From: Acidobacteriota bacterium
GTDB taxonomy: Bacteria > Acidobacteriota > Vicinamibacteria > Marinacidobacterales > Marinacidobacteraceae
NCBI GenBank assembly: GCA_022826825.1
Contig: JAJDUD010000012.1
Coordinates: 1-64,000 of the forward strand
DNA: 64,000 nucleotides
Reading direction: 5' to 3'
Shown here: positions 16,865 through 25,246 of the stretch, in pieces
Position numbering within the stretch: position 1 is the stretch's first letter
How the letters are laid out: each line of letters starts with the position of its first letter
Notes under the pieces: generated by a model
Told to the model about the DNA's origin: nothing
The model's input: only the letters and a program-made list of their open reading frames with translations
The model's database searches: none
Translations under genes and position numbers: made by a program

Positions 16865-18358
16865 GTGATCCCGGGCGCCCGCCCGGCGCCCGCGGGGAAG
16901 GACGATCGACGGAGAGCCTTGGAAGAACACAGCAAGTTCCGGAAGCGAACCCGGGGCGACGGGTCCGGCGCCCGAGACTCGGCGGCAGTGGCCGTCCGTG
17001 AGCGACCCGCGGGGGACGGCGCGAAGCCGCCTTCGCGCCGGGCCTCCGGTGAGGCGTCCGGAGCCAGGGCCACTTCACCCGAGGAGATCGGCGGCGTCCG
17101 GATCGTCCGGGATCAGCAGGGCCTCGAGCGGCTGGTGGCGGACCTGCGCGCCGCCGGCGAATTCGCCCTCGACACCGAGTTCATCCCGGAGAACCGGCTG
17201 TTCCCGGAACTCGGACTGATCCAGGCGGCGGCTCCGGGGGTGGAGGCCGTGGTCGATCCGCTCGAGGTCAAGGAGCTCGATCCGCTTCTCGCGCTCATCT
17301 CGGATCCCGGAATCCTCAAGGTCGTTCACTCCGGCAAGCACGACTTCGACATCTTCTACGGGCTTGCCTCGGTGGTGCCGAAGAACGTCTTCGACACCCA
17401 GATCGCCGCTGCGGTCATCGGCCACGGGAAGAAGGTCCAGATCGCCCTGCGCACGCTGGTCGCCGGCTTTGTGGGGCGTGAACTGTCCAAGCAGGAGCAG
17501 ATGTCCAACTGGCTGCGGCGGCCGCTCACTCCCCGCCAGGTGGAGTATGCGATCGCGGACGTCCGCTATCTGCTTCCGCTGCGGAACAAGCTGACGGAGC
17601 GCGCGAAGGCGCTGAAACGCCTCGACTGGCTCCGTGAAGAGATGATTCCGCTCACCGAGGAGGACTCCTACCGCATGCCTCCCGCCGAGGAGTGCTATCG
17701 CGCCCTCGACAGCCCGAGCCTCACGCCGTCGCAGCGTGGGTCGCTCCGGGAACTGGCCGCCTGGAGAGAGCGGCGGGCCCGGGCTTCGAACCGTCCCCGG
17801 GGGTGGATCCTGAAAGACGGCGCGGTGCGCGATCTCGCCCGGCGCCAACCCAGGAACCGCGAGCAGTTGCTCGCTCCCTACGAATCGGTGGCCGGCCGGC
17901 CCCCGAAGGGGGACCCGAAGACCATCCAGCAGACCCGCGCCGTGCTCCAGAAGAACCCGGATGCGATCCTCCGCCTGCTCGGCGCCGGCGCCCGAAAGCC
18001 GATTCCCTTCACGGGAAAGGGGAAGAAGGAACGGCGGCCGGCGCCCGAGTCCCTGGCGCTGCTGCTGGAGACCTGGCTGAAGCTGCGCGCCAGCGAACAC
18101 GGGGTGGCGCCCGAACTCCTCGCCACCCAGGAAGAACTTCGCGCCATCGTCGCCGCCTACCCGCGGGAAGCCGAGGGCGCCCGGCCTCTCCAGGGGTACC
18201 GCCGCCGCATCCTGGGCGAGGATCTCCTGCTCATTCTCTCGGGCGAGGCCGTCATCCAGGTCGGGGCGAACGGCCAAAAGAGCGGTGGCCAGCCCCCGAT
18301 CCGCCTCGCGCACCTCGGCCGTCTGGGGCGATTCGTGCTCCGGGACTCGCGCTCCTGA
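16865..18358 (+). CDS. rnd: ribonuclease D
   Basis: A DEDD-type 3'-5' exoribonuclease of up to 497 residues that trims tRNA and other small RNAs. Exo I is ALDTEFIPE, Exo II is HSGKHDFDIF and Exo III is YAIADVRYL with the Tyr of the DEDDy subclass. HRDC-like helical regions follow, including RELAAWRERRARASNRPRGWILKD. The first roughly 75 residues are basic and low in complexity, so the true start may lie downstream of the GTG at 16865. The C-terminal part after about residue 370 is longer than in E. coli RNase D and holds a second HRDC-like region and an SAP-like basic tail. Confidence 0.9.
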   Translation: MIPGARPAPAGKDDRRRALEEHSKFRKRTRGDGSGARDSAAVAVRERPAGDGAKPPSRRASGEASGARATSPEEIGGVRIVRDQQGLERLVADLRAAGEFALDTEFIPENRLFPELGLIQAAAPGVEAVVDPLEVKELDPLLALISDPGILKVVHSGKHDFDIFYGLASVVPKNVFDTQIAAAVIGHGKKVQIALRTLVAGFVGRELSKQEQMSNWLRRPLTPRQVEYAIADVRYLLPLRNKLTERAKALKRLDWLREEMIPLTEEDSYRMPPAEECYRALDSPSLTPSQRGSLRELAAWRERRARASNRPRGWILKDGAVRDLARRQPRNREQLLAPYESVAGRPPKGDPKTIQQTRAVLQKNPDAILRLLGAGARKPIPFTGKGKKERRPAPESLALLLETWLKLRASEHGVAPELLATQEELRAIVAAYPREAEGARPLQGYRRRILGEDLLLILSGEAVIQVGANGQKSGGQPPIRLAHLGRLGRFVLRDSRS

Positions 18359-18397
18359 GGCTCACGTGGCGAGGGTCCGGGTAGAGTCCGTGACGCT

Positions 18398-18411
18398 GAC
18401 CCGGCCGGGTC
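18398..18411. promoter_or_regulatory. 14-bp perfect palindrome upstream of symporter
   Basis: GACCCGGCCGGGTC is a perfect palindrome lying 58 bp before the ATG of the dicarboxylate symporter and 39 bp after the RNase D stop. It could be an operator for a dimeric regulator, or a small terminator stem. There is no T-run after it. In DNA this GC-rich a chance palindrome is quite possible. Confidence 0.25.
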
Positions 18412-18469
18412 TCGGCCCCGGCACCCTGCTTGCTATCCAGTGCGCCCGGCGACGGCGCCCCTCCCTCCC

Positions 18470-19777
18470 ATGAAGAACACTCCCTGGTATCGGAAACTCT
18501 GGGTCCAGATCGTTCTCGGTCTCGCCCTCGGCGTCATCTACGGCATCGCGGCCGCCGCCAACGGCTGGGGCCAGTTCACGAGCGACTGGATCTCGCCGTT
18601 CGGAGACGTCTTCTTCAACGGGCTCCAGCTCATCGCGGTGCCACTGGTCGTCGCCTCCCTCGTCATCGGCGTGGCCTCGCTCAGCGACATGCGCAAGGTC
18701 AGCCGGATCGGCGGCAAGACGATCGCCATCTACGTGGCGACCACCGCAGTCGCGGTGTGCATCGGCCTCGGTTACGCCAACCTGGTTCGGCCCGGCGACT
18801 ACGTGCCGGAGTCACTGCAGCGCGAACTCGCCACGCAGTACGAGGACGCGGCGGCGAGCCGCCAGGGAGCCGCGGAGGCGATGATGGAGGAGCGCGGCCC
18901 CCTCAGCATCCTCCAGGACATCGTGCCGGACAACGTCGTCTCCTCGACGTCGAGCAACCGGAACATGCTCCAGGTGGTCTTCCTGGCGCTCATGTTCGGG
19001 ATCGCGCTGCTCCGGATCCCGAAGGAGAAGGGCGCTCCGCTGCTCGCCTTCTTCCAGGGGCTCGAGGCGGTCGTCGTCGAGTTCGTCGGGATCGTGATGA
19101 AGGTCGCCCCGCTCGGGGTGTTCGCCCTGATCGCGCGGGCGATCACGGGGATGGCCGGAGACGATCCGCAACAGGTGGCGCAGTTGCTCGGAGCGCTCGG
19201 CTTCTACTGCATCGTGGTGATCGGGGGTCTCGCCACCCAGATGCTCGTGGTGTATCCGCTGATCCTCAAGTTCCTGACTCCCATCCGCTGGCGGCGTTTC
19301 TTCCCGGCGGCCGGCCAGGTGCAGCTCGTGGCGTTCTCGACCAGCTCCAGCGGCGCCACCCTGCCCGTGACCATGGACCGGGCCCAGCGCGACCTGGGGG
19401 TCTCGGAGGAGGTTTCCTCGTTCGTGCTGCCCCTGGGAGCAACCATCAACATGGACGGGACGGCGCTCTACCAGGCCGTCGCGGCGCTCTTCATCGCGCA
19501 GTCGCTCGGGTTGTCCATCGGCCTCGAGGGTCAGCTCACCATCGTCCTGACCGCGGTACTAGTCTCCATCGGGACGGCCGCCGTCCCCGGCGCCGGCATC
19601 ATCATGCTCGTCATCATCCTCCAGGCGATCGGGGTGCCCGCCGAGGGCGTGGCCCTCATTCTGGGCGTGGACCGGATCCTGGACATGATCCGGACGGCGA
19701 CGAACGTCACCGGGGACCTCACGGTCGCTTCGGCGGTCGCGGCATCGGAGGGACAGCTCGGCGACGTGGCGCGGTAG
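18470..19777 (+). CDS. dicarboxylate/amino acid:cation symporter
   Basis: A 435-residue carrier of the DAACS (GltP/GltPh) family that imports glutamate, aspartate or C4-dicarboxylates with Na+ or H+. The serine-rich re-entrant loop FSTSSSGATLPVT, the cation-site motif ATINMDGTALYQ, the second hairpin AVPGAGIIMLVI and the substrate-site DRILDMIRTATNVTGD are all present in order. The roughly 60-residue segment between helices 3 and 4 is polar and Glu-rich, longer than in archaeal GltPh. The ATG at 18470 begins a basic N-terminus just before helix 1. A palindrome lies upstream and a repeat copy follows the stop. Confidence 0.93.
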   Translation: MKNTPWYRKLWVQIVLGLALGVIYGIAAAANGWGQFTSDWISPFGDVFFNGLQLIAVPLVVASLVIGVASLSDMRKVSRIGGKTIAIYVATTAVAVCIGLGYANLVRPGDYVPESLQRELATQYEDAAASRQGAAEAMMEERGPLSILQDIVPDNVVSSTSSNRNMLQVVFLALMFGIALLRIPKEKGAPLLAFFQGLEAVVVEFVGIVMKVAPLGVFALIARAITGMAGDDPQQVAQLLGALGFYCIVVIGGLATQMLVVYPLILKFLTPIRWRRFFPAAGQVQLVAFSTSSSGATLPVTMDRAQRDLGVSEEVSSFVLPLGATINMDGTALYQAVAALFIAQSLGLSIGLEGQLTIVLTAVLVSIGTAAVPGAGIIMLVIILQAIGVPAEGVALILGVDRILDMIRTATNVTGDLTVASAVAASEGQLGDVAR

Positions 19778-19785
19778 CACCGCCA

Positions 19786-19936
19786 GGAGCGCTCGCCCGG
19801 GGGAATCGCGCGGCGACAACCGCGCGCGGAGTCCGTTCCGCCGTCTTCGTTTCCGGTCCCTGCAATGGGGCGCCGATGGCGCCGGAAGTCTCGGGGCCGG
19901 CGGCCGTGATGCCGGCGTGAACGCCGGCGCTCCTCG
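19786..19936. repeat. dispersed intergenic repeat, copy A (degenerate)
   Basis: The sequence matches the right part of the repeats at 24968-25220 and 33032-33220: a GCGCGGCG-ACAACCGCGCGC stretch, CCGCCGTCTTCGTTTCCGG, AGTCTCG-GGCCG, and a terminal hairpin GCCGGCGT-GA-ACGCCGGC (perfect 8-bp stem). The left hairpins of the other copies are missing. It sits between convergent genes, where it could also serve as a bidirectional terminator. Confidence 0.6.
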
Positions 19937-20497
19937 CTAATTCAGCGAGCCGGTTTCGATCAGCTTGCCGATTTCCTCGTTCAGGATGTCGCCGACGGCG
20001 CCGAGGTAGCGCTTCACCAGGTTGCCGTCGCGGTCGATGAGGTACTTGGTCGGATAACCGAGGAACGGCCCGAACGAATCGCGCACCTCGCCGGATCCCA
20101 TCACGTTCGGATAGGTGAGGCCCTTGTCCGCGATGAACGGGGCCACGTCGTCCGCATCCCCCGACTCGAGCAGGATCCCGAGCATCAGGAAGTCTTCCTC
20201 GGGCAGCGACTCCGACAGTTCCTGCAGGTGGGGCAGTTCGGCGACGCAGGGGACGCACCAGGTCGCCCAGAGATCCACCAGGACGACCTTGCCGGCGCCG
20301 TCGCCCCGGAGGCTCACGTCACCGCTCCCGTCGGCGAGCGGCAGCGTGACGTCGGGGGCGGTCGCGGCCATCCCACCGGATCCGCCGCCGGCGCCCGGCG
20401 GGGGCGGACCGCACGTGGAAAACGCGAGAAGACCCGCCAACAGGACACTGAAACCGAAAGCGGCCCGGCGAGCGGGCGGGTTCTTGAAAGCGGACAT
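19937..20497 (-). CDS. TlpA-like thioredoxin-fold lipoprotein
   Basis: A 186-residue exported thiol-disulfide protein. The N-terminus is a basic, hydrophobic signal ending in AFSTC, so Cys29 is probably lipidated, although the lipobox is not canonical. After a Gly/Pro-rich linker comes a TlpA/ResA fold with the active site WATWCVPC (Cys81, Cys84) and the cis-proline region YPTKYLIDRDG. The GGAGG ribosome site sits 9 nt before the ATG at 20497 and directly abuts an upstream ATG at 20506, which decides the start at 20497. It is the last gene of ccdA-cytochrome-tlpA and probably reduces apocytochrome cysteines or other periplasmic disulfides. Confidence 0.88.
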   Translation of the reverse strand: MSAFKNPPARRAAFGFSVLLAGLLAFSTCGPPPPGAGGGSGGMAATAPDVTLPLADGSGDVSLRGDGAGKVVLVDLWATWCVPCVAELPHLQELSESLPEEDFLMLGILLESGDADDVAPFIADKGLTYPNVMGSGEVRDSFGPFLGYPTKYLIDRDGNLVKRYLGAVGDILNEEIGKLIETGSLN

Positions 20498-20520
20498 GAG
20501 CGTCATCCTCCGTGGTCTGG

Positions 20521-20907
20521 TCAGCGGGGCGGCTGAAGCGTCCGCACATAGTGGACGACCTGCCAGCGTTCCTCGTCGCTGAGCGTCCGCGCCATCCCCG
20601 GCATGGGTTTCTTGCCCTCGGTGATCTTGTAGAAGATCTCGCCGTCGCTCATCCGGTCCCGCGCTTCGACGGTCGAGAAGTCCGCGGGCGCCGGCTTGAT
20701 GAACCGGGTGGCCTTGCCGTCTCCCTTGCCCGTATCGCCGTGGCAGGAGGCGCACCGGGCGCCGTAGGCCTTCTCGCCCGCGGCCAGCGCTTCATCGGTC
20801 AACGTGACCGGGTTCTCCACCGCCCGGGCCTCGTCCGGGACCACCCAGACCTCCTGGGCCGGCGCGCCGGAGACGAACATCGAGAAGACAAGGAGCAAGG
20901 TTGGCAT
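20521..20907 (-). CDS. single-heme c-type cytochrome
   Basis: A 128-residue exported class I cytochrome c. Residues 1-18 form a short signal peptide ending in APAQ. Heme attaches at CASCH (Cys52, Cys55, His56), and the distal Met ligand is in KKPMPGM (Met102 or Met105). The GKGDGKATRFIKPAPADFS and SDGEIFYKITEG segments are typical of small periplasmic electron carriers associated with alternative complex III or oxidases. It lies between ccdA and the TlpA gene, whose products supply reducing power for heme attachment, with gaps of 18 and 23 bp, so one transcript is likely. Confidence 0.92.
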   Translation of the reverse strand: MPTLLLVFSMFVSGAPAQEVWVVPDEARAVENPVTLTDEALAAGEKAYGARCASCHGDTGKGDGKATRFIKPAPADFSTVEARDRMSDGEIFYKITEGKKPMPGMARTLSDEERWQVVHYVRTLQPPR

Positions 20908-20925
20908 GGAGTACTCCGCTGTGGG

Positions 20926-21657
20926 TCAACCCAGTACCGGGAGGAAGGTGAGGTATTGCGAAAGCGCCTGCAGGCTGTCGGTGAACACCAGCACCCCGAT
21001 CACCACCAGGAGCACTCCGGCGACCACTTCCACCACCCGCATGTGACGCTTGATTTTCTTCGATATCGCGAAGAAGCGGTCCACCGCGATCCCGGTGAGC
21101 AGGAAGGGCACCCCGAGCCCGAGCGAATAGCCGCTAAGCAGGATGATGCCCTGGTTCACGGTCTCGTAGTTCGCCGCGACCACCAGAACGGTGGCAAGAA
21201 TCGGTCCGATACAGGGAGACCAGCCGAAGGCGAAGGCGAGGCCGATCACGAAGGAGCCGAGGAGGCTCACGGGCTCCCGGTTCGAGTGGAAGCGCTTCTC
21301 GACATTCAGGAAGGGGATCTTCAGCACGCCCATGACGTGCAGGCCGAACAGGACGATGATCGTTCCGGCGATGCGCCCGAGGAAGACCCGGTTGCCGGCG
21401 AGCCACTGCCCGGCGTAGGTGGCCGACGCGCCCATCGCCACGAACACGATCGAGAAGCCCAGCACGAAGGCGACGGTGTTCACGATGACCCGGCGCCGCC
21501 GGACCGCCGCATCCCCGGTGGGCGCTCCGTCCGCCAGCTCGCTGAGCGAGGTTCCCGAAACGAACGAGATGTAGCCGGGCACGAGCGGCAGCACGCAGGG
21601 CGACAGGAAAGACAGCACGCCGGCTCCGACGGCGTAGAGCAGAGTGACGAGATCCAT
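20926..21657 (-). CDS. ccdA: cytochrome c biogenesis protein CcdA
   Basis: A 243-residue six-helix membrane protein that moves electrons from cytoplasmic thioredoxin to periplasmic thiol proteins. The two redox cysteines are Cys21 in FLSPCVLPLVPGY and Cys149 in GWSPCIGPIL, one in each half of the inverted-repeat fold. A charged insertion at about residues 40-57 links helices 1 and 2. The ATG at 21657 starts right before helix 1; the upstream extension of the frame is Pro/Gly-rich and without homology. It is the first gene of an operon with a cytochrome c and a TlpA lipoprotein, its probable electron acceptor. Confidence 0.93.
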   Translation of the reverse strand: MDLVTLLYAVGAGVLSFLSPCVLPLVPGYISFVSGTSLSELADGAPTGDAAVRRRRVIVNTVAFVLGFSIVFVAMGASATYAGQWLAGNRVFLGRIAGTIIVLFGLHVMGVLKIPFLNVEKRFHSNREPVSLLGSFVIGLAFAFGWSPCIGPILATVLVVAANYETVNQGIILLSGYSLGLGVPFLLTGIAVDRFFAISKKIKRHMRVVEVVAGVLLVVIGVLVFTDSLQALSQYLTFLPVLG

Positions 21658-21919
21658 GAGTTGACGGAAAGGGAACGATCGGAGCGCCAGGCCTCGGGCC
21701 GGCCCTCCCGGCGGAACCTCCGGACCGGGTGATCGGCCCGGAAAACCGCCCGGCGAAGCGCTCGCCGGGCCGGAATCGTATCCCGTGAGGCCCATCCCAC
21801 GGGTTCACCACGGGCAGACACGCAGCGACGGAGGGTCCGAAGTACGCATCTTCGCTTCGACTTTTCCACAATCGGCGCGCTGGCGGGAAAAAATCGTCCG
21901 GAATTCCGTCTGTGTTCTC

Positions 21920-23542
21920 ATGGGACAAATCGAGAACCCGGGCGCCGAACGCCCCGTCCGCAAGGGACGACTCCTTGCCGTCACCCGGACCGGAACGGTC
22001 CGAGGCGTGGAAGGACTGCTGATCCGCGTCGAAGTGGACCTGCAGCGGGCCGACCAGAGCTCGTTCCGCACCGTCGGCCTTCCGGACGCCGTCATCCGGG
22101 AGGCCCAGTTGCGGGTCAAGGCGGCGCTGCGCAACAGCGGCTTCCACATCCCCCCGGGGCACGTGGTGGTCAACCTGGCTCCCGCGGGGGTCCGCAAGGA
22201 GGGAGCGGGATTCGACCTGGCGGTCGCGCTCGGGATCCTCGCGGCGACCGGCGTGGTGTCCCGCCACCGGCTGGCGGACACCCTGCTGCTCGGCGAGCTG
22301 GCTCTCGACGGCTCGCTGCGGCCCGTCCCGGGCGGACTGCCGATCGCCTGGGAAGCGGCGGCGGCCGGGATGCGCGCGGCCATCGTCCACCCGGAAAACG
22401 CCGCGGAGGCGGCCATGGCTTCCGGGATCCGGGTGTATCCGGCTGTCAGCCTGCACGCCGCGGCGGACCTGCTCGCCGTCGAGCAACGGCCCCCACCCTT
22501 TCGTCCCGCGGCCGAAAGGCAGGCGGTTTCCCGCACCGGTGTGGACCTGGCCCAGGTCCGGGGGCAGCCACGAGCCCGGCGGGCCCTCGAGATCGCCGCC
22601 GCCGGCGCCCACAACCTCCTCTTCACGGGGCCTCCGGGAAGCGGAAAGACGCTGCTGGTCGGCATCCTGCCGGACCTGCTCCCCGGGCTCTTGCCGGAGC
22701 AGGCAATGGACGTGGCCCGTATCCGCTCGGCGATCGGCCAGCCGCTCTCCGGCCCCCCGAGGCGGCCTCCGTTCCGGGCGCCGCACCACACCATCTCCTA
22801 CGCCGGCATGGCGGGCGGGGGACCGGGACCGCGGCCGGGAGAGGTGACCCTCGCGCACCACGGGGTGCTGTTCCTGGACGAGCTTCCCGAATTCCAGCGA
22901 TCGGTCCTCGAGTGCCTCCGTCAACCGCTCGAGAGCGGCGACATTCACGTCGGGCGCGTCCGCCACTCCGTCCGCTTCCCCGCGTCGTTCCAACTGGTCG
23001 CGGCCATGAATCCATGCCCGTGTGGCTTCCACGGCGAAGGAGGAAGGCCCTGCCGCTGTCCTCCCGCCTTCGTGGCGCGCTACCGCTCGCGGATCTCCGG
23101 CCCCCTGCTCGACCGGGTGGACATCCACCTCGCGGTCCGGCCGGTAACCTCCGGTGATGTGCTGGGACCAGCCACCGCGGAGACCACCGCTACCGTCCGT
23201 GAGCGGGTGCGCCTGGCCCGCCGGGCGTCGGCGGAGCGGTTCGGCGCCGCGAAGACCCCCCGCCTACTGTCGATCGCCGAAGTGAAAGAGGCATCGGCCT
23301 CCGGCCCATTCCGCTCGCTGGTTTCGTGGGCCATGGACGGGCTCGGAATGTCGGCGCGCGGAGTCACCCGCGCGTTCCGGGTGGCGCGGACGATCGCCGA
23401 CCTTGCGGGGAGCGGGAGGATCGAGCCCCTGCACTTCGAGGAAGCGCTCCAGTTCCGGGCCACCGCCGACCTGAGTGAACCGGAGCCCGTCGGGCGCCCC
23501 CGTCGGGCGTCCCGAGCCCCGACGACCGGGGGGGAAGCGTGA
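21920..23542 (+). CDS. comM: ComM/YifB-family AAA+ ATPase
   Basis: A 540-residue Mg-chelatase-like protein. The N-terminal ChlI-type domain (about residues 1-190) has FRTVGLPDAVIREAQLRV and VVNLAPAGVRKEG. The AAA+ core follows, with Walker A GPPGSGKT (237-244), Walker B VLFLDELPEF and AAMNPCPCG with the HGEGGRPCRCP cysteine cluster typical of the family. A C-terminal helical lid contains GLGMSARGVTRAFRVARTIADL. In naturally competent bacteria ComM is a helicase that extends recombination branches after DNA uptake; in others the role is unclear. The ATG at 21920 is preferred over upstream starts, which add unconserved residues. Confidence 0.92.
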   Translation: MGQIENPGAERPVRKGRLLAVTRTGTVRGVEGLLIRVEVDLQRADQSSFRTVGLPDAVIREAQLRVKAALRNSGFHIPPGHVVVNLAPAGVRKEGAGFDLAVALGILAATGVVSRHRLADTLLLGELALDGSLRPVPGGLPIAWEAAAAGMRAAIVHPENAAEAAMASGIRVYPAVSLHAAADLLAVEQRPPPFRPAAERQAVSRTGVDLAQVRGQPRARRALEIAAAGAHNLLFTGPPGSGKTLLVGILPDLLPGLLPEQAMDVARIRSAIGQPLSGPPRRPPFRAPHHTISYAGMAGGGPGPRPGEVTLAHHGVLFLDELPEFQRSVLECLRQPLESGDIHVGRVRHSVRFPASFQLVAAMNPCPCGFHGEGGRPCRCPPAFVARYRSRISGPLLDRVDIHLAVRPVTSGDVLGPATAETTATVRERVRLARRASAERFGAAKTPRLLSIAEVKEASASGPFRSLVSWAMDGLGMSARGVTRAFRVARTIADLAGSGRIEPLHFEEALQFRATADLSEPEPVGRPRRASRAPTTGGEA

Positions 23543-23967
23543 GCGAAAACGCCGGGGGCTCGCCCACCGCTGACTCCGCGGTGCTTGAAGCGATCAGGCT
23601 GTTCAACGAGCGGTCCTACTACGAGAGCCACGACGTTCTCGAAGAGGAATGGGCGGACGCCCGCGGGGCGCGGCGCGAGGTGCTGAAGGCGCTGGTGAAA
23701 CTCGCGGCCGGGATGTATCACCTCCAGACGTCCGGATACCGGGGGGCCGGGAGCCTGCTTTCGAGCGGGCTGGCGGCGCTCGATGCTCTACCGCCGGACA
23801 CGGTGTTCGTCGAAGTCTCCCCCCTGCGAGACCCCATCGCGCGCTGCCTCGGGAAACTCGAAACACTGGCGTCCGGGGGGACGGTCGAGTGGGTCGAAAC
23901 CGACCTGCCGCAACTCCACCTCCGGGAGGGCGAGCCGGCGCCCGGTACTCCCGCGGCCACCGTGTGA
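23539..23967 (+). CDS. DUF309 domain protein
   Basis: A 142-residue all-helical protein matching the DUF309 family. The diagnostic segment is AIRLFNERSYYESHDVLEEEW near residue 20, followed by REVLKALVKLAAGMYHLQTSGYRGAGSLL. The conserved Glu/His residues of the first segment and the second helix suggest a metal- or ligand-binding bundle, but no biochemical function is known. The GTG start overlaps the comM stop as GTGA, so the two are co-translated. The last 15 residues are Pro/Thr-rich and probably unstructured. Confidence 0.85.
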   Translation: MSENAGGSPTADSAVLEAIRLFNERSYYESHDVLEEEWADARGARREVLKALVKLAAGMYHLQTSGYRGAGSLLSSGLAALDALPPDTVFVEVSPLRDPIARCLGKLETLASGGTVEWVETDLPQLHLREGEPAPGTPAATV

Positions 23968-23975
23968 TCCTGAAG

Positions 23976-24004
23976 TTGAAATACCGAGTCAACCGGGTCA
24001 GAAT
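23976..24004 (+). promoter_or_regulatory. sigma70-like promoter before M23 peptidase gene
   Basis: TTGAAA at 23976-23981 (five of six bases of the -35 consensus) is followed after exactly 17 bp by CAGAAT at 23999-24004 (four of six of the -10 consensus). A transcript would start near 24011 and leave a leader of about 8 nt before the ATG at 24019. The stretch is AT-richer than its surroundings. The very short leader leaves little room for a ribosome site. Confidence 0.4.
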
Positions 24005-24018
24005 CCGTCCGTTACTCC

Positions 24019-24957
24019 ATGTTCGGGCGAAACATACGCTTGCTCAGGCGTCTCCTTGGCAGGGCTGTGTCTCGCAAGTCTGACGCCGGTTCGAAACGGG
24101 TCCCTACGAGAATCATCGTTTTCGGAGCGCGGAGCCACACGCCTCGCGAGGTCCGGATCACCCCGGGAATTCGGCGGATCGGCGCCCTTGCGGCGTTGGT
24201 CGCGCTCGGGTTGGCCGGACACTACGGCTGGCTGGTGGTGAGTTCCGCGCCGAGTTCGACGGCGCTCATCGAGGAACGCGACGCCCTCCGGCAGTTGAAC
24301 CGGGATCACGCCGAGGATACGGAGCGCATGGCCAGCCGGATCGAGTCCCTCGAAACGCAGATGCGCAAGCTGGCGGTGATCGCCGGAGCCGAGCCGATTC
24401 CCACTCCGATTGGCGGCATCGGGGGCGCGGTGGGAACGCCGGCCGGATACGACTACGTGAGCGACCGGCTGGAAGATCTGTCCGGCCGAATCGCTTCGCT
24501 GGACCGGCAGAGCGTGGCGCTCGAGCGAACGATGCGGGAGAAGAGCCGCCTCCTCGCTTCGACCCCCTCTATCTGGCCCATTCGAGGCTATCTGTCGTCA
24601 GGCTTCGGCCAGCGGAACGATCCGTTTACCGGAGAAATCGAACGGCACTACGGGGTGGACCTCAACGCGAGGACCGGAACCCCGGTTCGGGTGACCGCGG
24701 ACGGACTCGTCATCGAGACGGCCAGTTCGCCGACCTACGGCAAGTACGTCGTGGTTTCTCACGGCTTCGGCGCCGTGACCCGGTACGCGCATCTGTCCCG
24801 GATTGATGTTCGGCGCAGTCAGCGGCTTCGCCGCGGGCAGGTCCTCGGCCTGGTGGGGAACACCGGACGCAGCCGGGCTCCTCACCTCCACTACGAGGTG
24901 TGGATCAACGAACGCGCGCAGGATCCCCTGAACTACATCGTGGATTACACCCCGTAG
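24019..24957 (+). CDS. M23 family metallopeptidase (murein hydrolase-like)
   Basis: A 312-residue envelope protein. A basic N-terminus of about 50 residues is cytoplasmic, a single hydrophobic helix lies at about 54-76, and a periplasmic coiled-coil region with heptads spans about 80-180. The LytM/M23 domain is at about 195-305. Zinc-binding residues appear in HYGVDL and HLHYEV with the intermediate HGFG and YAHL motifs, so all catalytic positions seem intact. The order matches Gram-negative anchored endopeptidases such as MepM, or divisome activators. It ends 10 bp before a repeat element and precedes secA. Confidence 0.9.
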   Translation: MFGRNIRLLRRLLGRAVSRKSDAGSKRVPTRIIVFGARSHTPREVRITPGIRRIGALAALVALGLAGHYGWLVVSSAPSSTALIEERDALRQLNRDHAEDTERMASRIESLETQMRKLAVIAGAEPIPTPIGGIGGAVGTPAGYDYVSDRLEDLSGRIASLDRQSVALERTMREKSRLLASTPSIWPIRGYLSSGFGQRNDPFTGEIERHYGVDLNARTGTPVRVTADGLVIETASSPTYGKYVVVSHGFGAVTRYAHLSRIDVRRSQRLRRGQVLGLVGNTGRSRAPHLHYEVWINERAQDPLNYIVDYTP

Positions 24958-24967
24958 GGGAGCGCGG

Positions 24968-25220
24968 AGCGCCGGTCTTCAGACCGGCATCGCCCGCGCA
25001 GCGGGCGAAACTCCAGGGCTTCATTTCGCCGCACGGCACCCTCGCCAAAAGGGCATGGCGCGGCGGCAACTGCGCGCGCTTGCTCCGCTTCGCCGTCTTT
25101 GTCTCGGGTCCCCGCGACCGGGCGCAACGACGCGGGGAGTCTCGCGGCCGTCGGCCGCGATGCCGGTGTGAACTCCCCCACCGGGAGAACTGGCCGGCGC
25201 TCCTCGCGCTCCTGCTAAAT
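24968..25220. repeat. dispersed intergenic repeat, copy B
   Basis: The longest copy of the family. It begins with a perfect 8-bp hairpin, GCCGGTCT (24971-24978) with AGACCGGC (24981-24988), then CGCCCGC-gca-GCGGGCG. The middle contains GCGCGGCGGCAACTGCGCGCG and CGCCGTCTTTGTCTCGGG. Near the right end, GCGGCC-gtc-GGCCGC is followed by a GATGCCGGTGTGAACT segment. It lies between the M23 gene and secA. Copy C carries the same first hairpin with a compensated base pair. Confidence 0.7.
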
Positions 25221-25246
25221 TCATTCGGTTTACCCGGCTCCGACGC